Positions 8,274 through 16,232 of a stretch of 64,000 nt of DNA are shown here, in pieces. The notes beneath the pieces are model-generated. The model saw only the letters and a program-made list of their open reading frames with translations, ran no database searches and was not told where the DNA came from. How positions within the stretch are numbered: position 1 is the stretch's first letter; the number at the start of each line of letters is the position of its first letter. The stretch is from contig NZ_CP040272.1 in assembly GCF_013393905.1 (NCBI RefSeq), positions 7,449,501 to 7,513,500 of the forward strand, written 5' to 3'. Position numbers and translations under genes: made by a program. This DNA comes from Nostoc sp. C052. Lineage in GTDB: Bacteria; Cyanobacteriota; Cyanobacteriia; Cyanobacteriales; Nostocaceae.

Positions 8274-8785
8274 ACAATTTGTGACTCGAAGAAGATTTTG
8301 AACAGGATGTTCAACTTTACCTTCCAAAAATGTCCAAAATCTTCTTAAACTCACTAAGCGGTTTTTTAGTCAAAACAGCAGGTTATAAGATTGATTTTAT
8401 CACACTAGATTTTCTCGCTGCCATTAGACTTGTTCGGTTGTGGCTGAAAATGCTGAAAACAAAAGAAGCACAATCGCAAGATACAACCAAAATAATACAT
8501 AACTAGGCCTAATACGCAATCAACCCTTGAACAGAGATAGGCGATCGCTACAAATACTCTCACGCTAGAGGTGATTCATCAAGTGTCTTCCTAAGATGAA
8601 ATAGCATCGTTAATAAATGTTAAATGTCATGACCCAGGCTTAACTACACCAAGTAAATCCATAGGTGCAGCAGTTTATTCAAACTTACTTAGATTGTCAT
8701 AGTAACTGCTTGAACATCATTACTTATTGCTTTCAGGGCAACCAGCTAGCCTACTCTCACCTGACTATCAATAAGAGGAAACAGC
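8274..8785. other. Intergenic, no gene seen
   Basis: Follows the pseudogene. It contains a loose inverted repeat (AAGAAGATTTT near 8287 and AAAATCTTCTT near 8337) and HIP1-type sites. No frame looks coding. Confidence 0.45.
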
Positions 8786-8824
8786 ATGAGTCAGCAAGAT
8801 AATACCCTAATGAGACAATTGTGA
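8786..8824 (+). CDS. 12-codon leader ORF overlapping the SRPBCC gene (possible relic N-terminus)
   Basis: AAGAGGAAACAGC followed by ATG at 8786 is the best ribosome-binding site in the region. It opens a 12-codon frame (MSQQDNTLMRQL) whose TGA at 8822-8824 overlaps the GTG/ATG start of the next gene, an arrangement suited to translational coupling. The peptide resembles the first residues of longer cyanobacterial proteins in which a small hydrophobic (DUF2892-like) domain precedes an SRPBCC domain. It may thus be the scar of a deleted N-terminal domain. Confidence 0.45.
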   Translation: MSQQDNTLMRQL

Positions 8825-9306
8825 TGAATCAACATATTAAGGTTGAAAAAACTGTCACGATCAACAAGCCAGCAGAAGAACTTTACCGCTTCTGGCATAA
8901 CTTTGAGAACTTGCCCAGTTTTACAAAGCATATCAAAGACGTGAAAGTATATAACGACAAGCAATCGCACTGGATAACTAGGGCACCATTAGGCAAAAGT
9001 GTTGAATGGGATGCAAATATTGTTGAAGATCGTGAAAACCAATTGATTAGTTGGACTTCAGTTGAAGGTGCAGATATTACAAACTCTGGTTCTGTCCGCT
9101 TCAAGCCAGCACTGAACGATCGCGGTACTGAGGTGAAAGTCGTCACAGAATACAATCCACCAGGTGGATTGGTCGGAGATGCGATCGCCAAACTCTTTGG
9201 TGAATCACCCGAACAGCAGCTAGGAGATGATTTACACCGCTTCAAAATGCTGATGGAAACGGGCGAGATTGCGACAACAGAAGGTCAACCAAAGGGGAAA
9301 GGATAA
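8824..9306 (+). CDS. SRPBCC-family (polyketide cyclase/dehydrase-like) protein
   Basis: 160 aa, of which residues 5-145 form one SRPBCC/START-like domain: VEKTVTINKPAEELYRFWHN, then LPSFTKHIKDVKV, W-D-A-N-I-V-E-D, SGSVRFKP and a C-terminal long helix. This fold binds a hydrophobic ligand in a deep cavity. In cyanobacteria this COG5637-type member usually lies beside stress-type oxidoreductases, as here with a Zn-alcohol dehydrogenase 68 bp downstream. A GTG at 8821 and an ATG at 8824 are both possible starts. Neither has its own good Shine-Dalgarno; initiation may depend on the overlapping leader ORF. Confidence 0.8.
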   Translation: MNQHIKVEKTVTINKPAEELYRFWHNFENLPSFTKHIKDVKVYNDKQSHWITRAPLGKSVEWDANIVEDRENQLISWTSVEGADITNSGSVRFKPALNDRGTEVKVVTEYNPPGGLVGDAIAKLFGESPEQQLGDDLHRFKMLMETGEIATTEGQPKGKG

Positions 9307-9374
9307 ATATTCAACCCAACTCCGTAAATAGATTTCACATTTGACGAACAACTTAACTTTAGGAAACTCAAGCA

Positions 9375-10580
9375 ATGAAAGCAGTTTGTTGGCAAGGTAC
9401 AAACAAGGTTGAGGTTGAAACCGTACCCGATCCTAAAATTATTAATCCGCGTGATGCGATCGTGAAAATCACATCAACGGCGATCTGTGGTTCTGATTTA
9501 CATTTGTATAACGGCTACAACCCGGCGATGAAACCAGGAGACATCTTGGGACATGAATTCATGGGAGAGATCGTTGAACTAGGCAGTGCTTTTAAAAATG
9601 GAAATATCCATAACAAAGGCAAAGACCTTGCCATCGGCGATCGCGTCGTTGTCCCCTTCACGATTTCCTGCGGCTCTTGTTTCTTCTGCAATCGGGATTT
9701 GTGGTCGCTGTGCGATAACTCCAACCCGAATGCTTGGATGGCAGAAAAAATGATGGGTCATTCCCCATCAGGTCTTTTCGGTTACTCCCATTTGACGGGA
9801 GGTTACGCAGGAGGTCAAGCGGAATATGCCCGTGTTCCCTTTGCCGATGTTGGGTTATTCAAGATTCCCGATGGACTGGCAGATGAACAAGTCCTGTTTT
9901 TCACTGATATTTTCCCTACTGGTTATATGGCAGCCGAAAATTGTGACATTCAACCAGGGGATACGGTGGCAATTTGGGGTTGTGGCCCAGTTGGACAGTT
10001 CGCCATTAGAAGTGCCTTCATGCTGGGTGCTGGACGTGTCATTGCCATTGATCGCGTTCCCGAAAGGCTCCAGATGGCAAAAGATGGCGGAGCAGAAATT
10101 TTGAACTATGAAGAAATCGAGGTGGGTGAAGCTCTCAAAGAAATGACTGGGGGAATGGGGCCCGATTCCGTCATGGATGCGGTAGGAATGGAAGCTCACG
10201 GCATGGGTTTGGAAGGCTTTTATGACAAAGCGATGCAAGCGGTGCGACTGGAAACCGATCGCCCCAATGTATTGCGTCAAGCGATCGTTGCCTGTCGTAA
10301 AGGCGGCACGGTGTCGGTTCCCGGTGTTTACACGGGCTTTGTAGACAAGATGCCGATGGGTGCTTTTATGAACAAAGGCTTAACCATGAAAACAGGACAG
10401 ACGCACGTACATAAATATTTGCAAAGGCTACTGGATCGCGTTCAAAACGGTGATATTGACCCATCGTTCGTAATTACCCACCGTTTGCCGCTAGAGCAAG
10501 CTCCCCACGGCTACGAAATCTTCAAAGATAAGAAAGACAATTGCATCAAGATTGTCCTCAAACCAGGTCAGGCTGCATAA
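9375..10580 (+). CDS. Zinc-dependent alcohol dehydrogenase (formaldehyde-dehydrogenase-like)
   Basis: 401 aa medium-chain dehydrogenase. Catalytic zinc ligands are visible at Cys38 (AICGSD) and His60-Glu61 (GHEF). The structural zinc lobe carries Cys99, Cys102, Cys105 and Cys113 (CGSCFFCNRDLWSLC). The NAD-binding Rossmann motif is WGCGPVGQFA. Overall it matches the branch annotated as zinc-dependent or glutathione-independent formaldehyde dehydrogenase, with the long insert after the second domain. It oxidises an alcohol or aldehyde with NAD(P); the substrate is not determined. It probably forms a stress-type operon with the SRPBCC gene. TTTAGGAAACTC precedes the ATG. Confidence 0.9.
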   Translation: MKAVCWQGTNKVEVETVPDPKIINPRDAIVKITSTAICGSDLHLYNGYNPAMKPGDILGHEFMGEIVELGSAFKNGNIHNKGKDLAIGDRVVVPFTISCGSCFFCNRDLWSLCDNSNPNAWMAEKMMGHSPSGLFGYSHLTGGYAGGQAEYARVPFADVGLFKIPDGLADEQVLFFTDIFPTGYMAAENCDIQPGDTVAIWGCGPVGQFAIRSAFMLGAGRVIAIDRVPERLQMAKDGGAEILNYEEIEVGEALKEMTGGMGPDSVMDAVGMEAHGMGLEGFYDKAMQAVRLETDRPNVLRQAIVACRKGGTVSVPGVYTGFVDKMPMGAFMNKGLTMKTGQTHVHKYLQRLLDRVQNGDIDPSFVITHRLPLEQAPHGYEIFKDKKDNCIKIVLKPGQAA

Positions 10581-10604
10581 AATCGGCAGCAAGGCAAAGT
10601 CGCA

Positions 10605-10880
10605 ATGGGTATCGGCATCCCCGCACCTACGCAATCTGTGAATGAGAACCACGGCAAAAGCTCTGCCGCCCTCAGCCAAGAAAACACTACCAAAACTGCC
10701 AAAGGTCGGAAAGTGGGAATTATAGCAGATGATGGGGTGAATGGCGAAGATATAATGGCAATTAAAACAGCATTGAAAAAGGCTGGAGTCCAAGCAGAAT
10801 TGTATCGAAATTTAAGGGTTTACTTCCCTCTATTTTTTTACCACTTTATTTTCTCAAATTCTTGCCACATCTCATCTTGA
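10605..10880 (+). pseudogene. katE: Large-subunit catalase (HPII type) C-terminal fragment
   Basis: The first 69 or so residues (GIPAPTQSVNENHGKSSAAL, SQENT, GRKVGIIADDGVNGEDI, then AIKTALKKAGVQAELY) match the hinge and start of the DJ-1/GATase-like C-terminal domain of large monofunctional catalases. The haem-binding catalase core is missing upstream and the domain is cut after about 70 residues, ending in unrelated sequence. It lies 24 bp after the dehydrogenase stop and cannot be functional. It suggests a former catalase next to these redox genes. Confidence 0.65.
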
Positions 10881-11266
10881 GCCACCTTGTCACCCGTTAA
10901 GGAGAATTTTACTTTCTACAGTTACTTCTGGAGTAGGAATACAGTGGTTCTCCATTGAGTAAAATACAGAATAGAGATCTCCAGAAATTAAATATGCGGT
11001 ATCTAGAACCCTTGTAGAGACGTAGTAGTGCTACGTCTCTACGTTCATTTTTCGGAGATGTCTAATGTGGGAAAATGAAGAAAATCAACAGCAAAGTGCA
11101 TCTGAAATGAAAGTATACTTCATTGTCCTACGCTAAAAAATAATTTATGCATACAATAATCTCCCTTTTGTGGAGTATATAATCAGACAAAAGATAGAGA
11201 TGCTAACCGATTTAATTTAATTACTATTAACAAGATATAAAGAAATATTACAGAAAGGAGTCGGCT
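10881..11266. other. Intergenic with MITE family B copy
   Basis: Contains the 93-bp palindromic element at 10972-11064 and then the AT-rich upstream region of the acyl-CoA dehydrogenase-like gene. That region ends in AAAGGAG at 11254-11260. Confidence 0.5.
10972..11064 (+). mobile_element. MITE family B copy 1
   Basis: About 93 bp bounded by TAGAGATCTCC and GGAGATGTCTA, with a central palindrome TAGAGACGTAG/CTACGTCTCTA. Two further copies lie at 23096-23189 (inverted) and 57433-57524, and a half copy near 57298-57326. It is non-coding and presumably mobilised in trans. Confidence 0.7.
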
Positions 11267-12475
11267 ATTAGCATCCAATTATTAAAGAATGTCGTCATCC
11301 CCAAATGGCATGGTTCTAACATTGCTCTGGATCTAAAACGTGCCACAGAAATTGCGGATTATTGTTTAAACAATGCCACTGCTATAGATTACAATACTGC
11401 TTTTCCCAAGCAAGAGTTTGAGCTAATTGCTAAGGCTGGGTTATTGGCTGCACCATTGGCGAAAGAATTAGGCGGATGGGGTGCAGGAATTGATGCTAAT
11501 GTTACCTACGAGCTTTTAATGCTATTAAAGCAAATAGGGCATGGCAATCTGGCAGTTGGGCGAATTTATGAAGGACATATCAACGCCCTACAATTGATTC
11601 AGACCTTTGGTTCTATAGAACAAATCGCAAGCTGGGCTCATGATGCCCGCGATCGCCAGAAAATATTTGGCGTTTGGAATGCTGAAGCCTCTGATGGTGT
11701 GAAGATAATTCCTTGTGAGAATGGGCGTTATCGGCTAGAAGGTTCTAAAACGTTTTGTACTGGTACTGGCTATGTTGAACGTCCTTTCGTGAATGGAGTA
11801 TTGCCAGAAGGCGGTTGGCAAATGTGTATTGTGCCAATGGACGAAGTGACAACAGTTAGCGATCCAGCTTGGTGGCAACCTTCTGGGATGCGAGCTACTG
11901 CTAGTTACAAAGTCGATTTTAGCGGTGTCGAGTTGGATCAGAGCTATTTAATTGGCCAGCCAGGAGATTACTATCGACAGCCTTGGTTATCTGTTGGGGT
12001 GATTCGGTTTGCTGCTGTACAACTAGGTGGGGCAGAAGCACTGTTTAACCTAACTCGTCAGTATCTCCAAAAGTTGGAATATACAAACGATCCATATCAA
12101 CAGGAACGTCTTGGCAGAATGGCGATCGCCATTGAAAGTGGTAATCTCTGGCTGCGGGGGGCTGCGGATCGAGTAGCAGCCTATGCGCCAGTGTTTGGTG
12201 GCGATCCCACTGTTCTCCACCCGCAAGCAAACCAACTCGTCGCCTATGCAAACATGGTGAGGACAGCAATTGAACAAATTTGCATTGATGTGATGCATTT
12301 GTGTCAACGTTCTGTTGGAACTCGCGGCTTACTACCACCAAATCCGATGGAACGAATTATCCGAGATTTGACTCTATATCTGCGTCAACCGGCTTTTGAT
12401 GCGGCCTTGGCAAATGTCGGGCAATATGTCTTGCATGAAAGTAATCCGGCTTCAATGCTTTGGAATGATGAATGA
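11267..12475 (+). CDS. Acyl-CoA dehydrogenase-like flavoprotein (probable ATT start)
   Basis: The only ATG/GTG/TTG-type start in frame is a TTG at 11444, well inside the conserved N-terminal helical domain. The frame is open back to ATT at 11267, six nt after a perfect AAAGGAG, giving 402 aa beginning (M)SIQLLKNVVIPKW. Conserved features include the FAD-contacting segment near GSKTFCTGTGYVERPFV, the middle beta domain and the C-terminal helical domain (YLRQPAFDAALANVGQYVL). The family oxidises acyl thioesters, but members of this cluster type are of unknown substrate. It overlaps the deacetylase gene by 11 bp, so it is the first gene of a coupled operon. Confidence 0.75.
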   Translation: MSIQLLKNVVIPKWHGSNIALDLKRATEIADYCLNNATAIDYNTAFPKQEFELIAKAGLLAAPLAKELGGWGAGIDANVTYELLMLLKQIGHGNLAVGRIYEGHINALQLIQTFGSIEQIASWAHDARDRQKIFGVWNAEASDGVKIIPCENGRYRLEGSKTFCTGTGYVERPFVNGVLPEGGWQMCIVPMDEVTTVSDPAWWQPSGMRATASYKVDFSGVELDQSYLIGQPGDYYRQPWLSVGVIRFAAVQLGGAEALFNLTRQYLQKLEYTNDPYQQERLGRMAIAIESGNLWLRGAADRVAAYAPVFGGDPTVLHPQANQLVAYANMVRTAIEQICIDVMHLCQRSVGTRGLLPPNPMERIIRDLTLYLRQPAFDAALANVGQYVLHESNPASMLWNDE

Positions 12476-13211
12476 ATTCGGCTTGATTGCATTACCACTA
12501 GACAATCCTAATGTTTTGCCCTGGCGTTCAATTAACGAGATCGCTTGTAGTTCGGCATTAATTGTCGCTCCCCATCCTGATGATGAGACATTAGGTTGTG
12601 GGGGTGCGATCGCTCTGTTACGGTCTTTAAATTGTCATGTGCAAGTGTTAGTCATCAGTGATGGTACTCTTTCACACCCTCGTTCCCAAAAATATCCCGC
12701 AGATAGACTCCTAGCTCTGCGGGAAGCGGAAACGCTATCAGCATTAAAATTACTGAGTGTAGAGGTTAATGATGTCACCTTCTGTAGAATGCAGGATGGG
12801 TCAATTTCAACACAGTATCAAACTGCAATAGCTAGTTGTCGTGCTTACATCACAGAAATCGCCCCACAAATGATCTTTTTACCCTGGCGATATGACCCTC
12901 ATCCAGACCACCGAGCGACGTGGAAGTTAATTCACACAGTGCTGGATGACTTGCCCTTATCCCCCCGATTGATTGAGTATCCGATTTGGGATTGGGACTG
13001 TGACCAACGAGAGAGTCTGCCTGTATCTCTTGAGGTGACAACCTGGCGGTTGAATATTAGCGCAGTGGTGGAGTTGAAACAGCAAGCGATCGCTGCTTAT
13101 CATTCCCAAACTACAGACTTAATTGATGATGACCCAGAGGGCTTTCGCCTAACTCCCGAAATGTTAGCAAACTTTACTCATCCTTGGGAAGTTTATATAG
13201 AGGAAAACTGA
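12465..13211 (+). CDS. PIG-L family (LmbE-like) deacetylase
   Basis: 248 aa. The signature APHPDDETLGCGG (residues 35-47) supplies the zinc ligands His37, Asp40 and the catalytic Asp39. A second ligand set is in PWRYDPHPDHRATW. PIG-L/LmbE enzymes remove the N-acetyl group from GlcNAc-containing glycolipids or pseudodisaccharides. The start (ATGATG at 12465) lies inside the end of the acyl-CoA dehydrogenase gene and the stop overlaps the methyltransferase start (TGATG), so all three are translationally coupled. The context suggests processing of an amino-sugar-containing surface or secreted molecule. Confidence 0.88.
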   Translation: MMNEFGLIALPLDNPNVLPWRSINEIACSSALIVAPHPDDETLGCGGAIALLRSLNCHVQVLVISDGTLSHPRSQKYPADRLLALREAETLSALKLLSVEVNDVTFCRMQDGSISTQYQTAIASCRAYITEIAPQMIFLPWRYDPHPDHRATWKLIHTVLDDLPLSPRLIEYPIWDWDCDQRESLPVSLEVTTWRLNISAVVELKQQAIAAYHSQTTDLIDDDPEGFRLTPEMLANFTHPWEVYIEEN

Positions 13212-13801
13212 TGAACTCGTTACAATCCAATTCCCTACCACCTAGCTACTTTGATAAACTCTACAGCGAAGATCCTGACCCGTGGAAGTTTGAGACAAGT
13301 GTTTACGAAGCTAACAAATACGCTGCCACAATTGCAGCTTTACCGAAAGAGCGCTATCGGTCTGCCTTTGAAATCGGTGGTTCCATTGGCGTTTTAACTG
13401 AAAAACTCCAAGAACGTTGTGACTCACTGCTCTCAGTTGATGTCTCCAAACTGGCGCAGGATAGAGCAAAAGAGCGCTGTCAGCATCTCTCCAATATCAA
13501 GTTCCAGATTATGCGTGTCCCAGAGCAATATCCTGATGAAATCTTTGATTTGACCCTAGTCTCAGAAGTTGGCTATTACTGGAGTTGGGAAGACCTGAAA
13601 AAATCCCAACAGTGCATTCTAGAACACCTGGAACCTGGAGGACATCTACTTTTAGTTCATTGGACACTCTATGCCCGTGATTATCCATTGAGTGGGGATG
13701 AAGTTCATGACTCGTTTTTTGAGTTGACCCCAAATAAACTGCGGCATTTAAAAGGTCAACGGGATGAAGAATATCGACTTGATTTATTCGAGCGAGTTTG
13801 A
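13211..13801 (+). CDS. NodS-like SAM-dependent methyltransferase
   Basis: 196 aa. The start PPSYFDKLYSEDPDPWKFET, the SAM-binding loop EIGGSIG (residues 54-60) and the acidic ribose contact SVDVS are those of the NodS/class I family, whose founding member N-methylates chitooligosaccharides in Nod factor synthesis. ATG at 13211 overlaps the deacetylase TGA. Sequential deacetylation and N-methylation of an amino sugar by these two coupled genes is a reasonable inference. Confidence 0.85.
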   Translation: MNSLQSNSLPPSYFDKLYSEDPDPWKFETSVYEANKYAATIAALPKERYRSAFEIGGSIGVLTEKLQERCDSLLSVDVSKLAQDRAKERCQHLSNIKFQIMRVPEQYPDEIFDLTLVSEVGYYWSWEDLKKSQQCILEHLEPGGHLLLVHWTLYARDYPLSGDEVHDSFFELTPNKLRHLKGQRDEEYRLDLFERV

Positions 13802-13815
13802 AAATTGAAGAAACA

Positions 13816-13847
13816 GACAAGGGGAATTGTCCCCAAATCCTCTTGTC
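13816..13847. terminator. Nested hairpin between convergent genes
   Basis: GACAAG and CTTGTC enclose a small GGGGA/TCCCC hairpin, 15 bp after the methyltransferase stop and before the convergent glycosyltransferase gene. Could terminate either direction; T runs are weak. Confidence 0.3.
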
Positions 13848-13998
13848 CTGTTCTCTTCCATAAAATGAGCCTTATGTTTTGATATTTAGTTTTACCAAAA
13901 AAGGCAGTTATTGCAGAGAGTAGTTTGGGCTTACGGAAAACTGCCCTCTGCTGAGGTAAAACGATCTGTGGGATCGGATGTTCTGTGACGCGCTTAGA

Positions 13999-15351
13999 TC
14001 AAGGTTTAAGACTCCCATTTTGTAGGCTTTTTGTAGGGTAAAGCTCTTTAGGTGGTTCCAAATCATCTGGGGTCGAATTTCTTTGGAGTTTGCTCCGACT
14101 GAGCCGTAAACTCTCAAGATGCAAGCGCAAGTCTCCAATTGCTTGTCCAATTTCCACAAATTTCCAGCGCGAAGCCCAAATTTGTTCTGACTGCTGGCGT
14201 TCTTCGACTTGTTCAAACAACTGACCAAAAGTATAAGGTTGGGTCAATTTTTGTAGAAGCCATTGGACTGAAACTCCCAGCATCTCTGCCAAAGATACGA
14301 CGCTCTTACGATCTGGCTCATAGCCATTAAGAACGCACCACCACATCACTCGTAATTGGCGGCGGGCAACAAAACGAGTTTCGATAGCCCCTGCTGGCTC
14401 GACTACAAATGGTTGCTGTTGCCGTCCCATTTCTATCCATTCATTCAGCTGATTTGCTAAACCAACATTGGTACGTCCAATTTGTCTAGCCGAAGTTACT
14501 ACTCGCACTAGAGAACTGTGGCGAAAACGGGCATTTACCCGCACCAAAGCACGGTAAAAAGCTACATCTTCAGGAGTTCGCACTGGCGGTAAGCCTCCTG
14601 CCAGTGCATACATTTCTGCTGTTACTGCCAAACTTGCTCCATAGTGTTGATAATGTCCAGGAAATCTATCATAGGGGTCGGGATCAAGATAAGTTTCTAA
14701 TTCAGTAATTAAATAGCGGTAGCCGACTTCACGCAGATAGCAAGCTCTGGCGTAAGGGTGTAGATCCGCACGGCCAGAGCGTTCAACAAGAATTCGCCCA
14801 CCTACAGCATCAGCACCACAGTTAATTTCATACAGATTGGCAGCAATCCAAGTTGGGCTTACCTGCGAGTCTCCATCAGTTGAAGCAATTACCCCCCTTG
14901 TGCGTCCTAAGCTACACAAACGGCGGTATGCTTCATCCATTAAAATCTGACGCACTCGACCAATATAGGCTTGTGCCGGAGGCAGAGTTTTTTCCACTAT
15001 ATGCAGTGCTATATCTGGATGTTCTTGGGCGAAACTCCGGGCTATAGCTGCTGAATCATCGCTACAATTATTTGCCAACAAAATTATTTCGTAGCTTCTA
15101 GGATCTAAAAGCTGTCCTTGTAGATCAACTTGATTTATCAAGGCAGTAAGGGTTGCTGCCAACGTCTGAGCTTCATTGCGAACTGGAACAATTACACAAA
15201 TTTCACAATGCGGTGACGGTGGTATTTGGACTAAAGTTTGAGAAAAGTCTTTACCCTGCTGTACAGATGGAAATTCAGCAACGGAGAGCAAGCGTTTACT
15301 TTCCATAAAAACCATTTTTCCATCTCCAGGAGCAGCTACACAAGATTTCAT
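13999..15351 (-). CDS. Family 2 glycosyltransferase
   Basis: 450 aa. The GT-A start is CEICVIVPVRNEAQTLAATL (about residues 50-69), followed by IILLANNCSDDS and the metal-binding region STDGDSQVSPTWIA. C-terminal to the catalytic domain lies about 150 residues of helical sequence with no clear membrane span, so it is likely cytosolic or peripheral. It is convergent with the acyl-CoA dehydrogenase/deacetylase/methyltransferase operon and belongs functionally with it, as these four families recur together in bacteria. The product is unknown; a modified amino-sugar glycoconjugate is inferred. Confidence 0.85.
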   Translation of the reverse strand: MKSCVAAPGDGKMVFMESKRLLSVAEFPSVQQGKDFSQTLVQIPPSPHCEICVIVPVRNEAQTLAATLTALINQVDLQGQLLDPRSYEIILLANNCSDDSAAIARSFAQEHPDIALHIVEKTLPPAQAYIGRVRQILMDEAYRRLCSLGRTRGVIASTDGDSQVSPTWIAANLYEINCGADAVGGRILVERSGRADLHPYARACYLREVGYRYLITELETYLDPDPYDRFPGHYQHYGASLAVTAEMYALAGGLPPVRTPEDVAFYRALVRVNARFRHSSLVRVVTSARQIGRTNVGLANQLNEWIEMGRQQQPFVVEPAGAIETRFVARRQLRVMWWCVLNGYEPDRKSVVSLAEMLGVSVQWLLQKLTQPYTFGQLFEQVEERQQSEQIWASRWKFVEIGQAIGDLRLHLESLRLSRSKLQRNSTPDDLEPPKELYPTKSLQNGSLKP

Positions 15352-15685
15352 CCACGATCAGAAAATATTAATATTTGTAACTCTATTTTGGATATTCTCT
15401 CATTTATTTTGACTCTACCCACAGTATGATTAGTGTTGATTAAAACTCTCCAAACATCAGCTATCAAAAACTAAAGTCTGTCTACTGTCACTAAAAGCTT
15501 TACTAATTAAGGTATATTCTTTATACCTTTTTGCTAACGTCAAATTTCCGACTAGAAAATCATACTTAAATAATCTATTTTAGTTAATTTTTTTACTAAT
15601 AATCAGTCTTAAGAATGAGATGAATAATATGACATATTATTAAGATTTATATTTGAATAGTAACTAATCCGACCAAAGCAGATTT
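15352..15685. other. Intergenic, AT-rich, no gene seen
   Basis: Upstream region of the glycosyltransferase. It contains a weak AAGGTATATTCTTTATACCTT inverted repeat near 15510-15530; nothing else stands out. Confidence 0.45.
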
Positions 15686-15874
15686 ATGCAAAAACTTAAA
15701 TATAAGATTAATAACCTGCTTTTTGGTCGTTATAAACATTCCTTGAGTAATTCTAAAAGCACATCTGTTCGTAGTTTGGATCGGCTCAAACTTTCTTTGG
15801 GCGATGTGCGAGATGTTTTTGAACCTTACTTGGCAATTTTCTTAGCAGCAGATCGTCATTGCGAATTGCTTTGA
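15686..15874 (+). pseudogene. Possible MFS-transporter N-terminal fragment
   Basis: 62 codons. The segment LKLSLGDVRDVFEPYLAIFL followed by AADRH resembles the first membrane helix region (LGDVRDGVGPYLAIFL type) of a group of MFS permeases. The frame then stops and no continuation is found in the following 350 bases. The identification is by recall of a short motif, so it is tentative. 15875-16232 contains no gene and leads into the FG-GAP protein. Confidence 0.35.
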
Positions 15875-16232
15875 CGTTGGTGTGCGACTAGAATTTTGGC
15901 GAGGCTCAAAGACAGCCCCCATAGTTAATAATCTCTGGATGCTGCATAAGAGTTAGTTCTTTTTGCTTGGGAGGAACTGACCTTTTAGCGATCGCTTTCT
16001 GTGCCCAACTTTCTCACGCCATCCATTCAGTCCACTGCGGCGCGCAGTTTATTAAATTGGCATTTTACTATTAATTCTCCATAAAAATAACTGAAGAACC
16101 GCATTTTTCAATTAATATTTTTAGGAATTCTCAACGTACCCATTAACCAATCCTATTTTTCTCACGAAAAACTCATATTTTTTTCTTAATTTGTAAATTA
16201 CAACAGAATATTTCACTAGTAACACTAGAAAA

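Noticed and set aside
8287..8347. AAGAAGATTTT/AAAATCTTCTT as a terminator
   Set aside because: The loop is about 40 nt and there is no T run; the pseudogene upstream gives no need for it.
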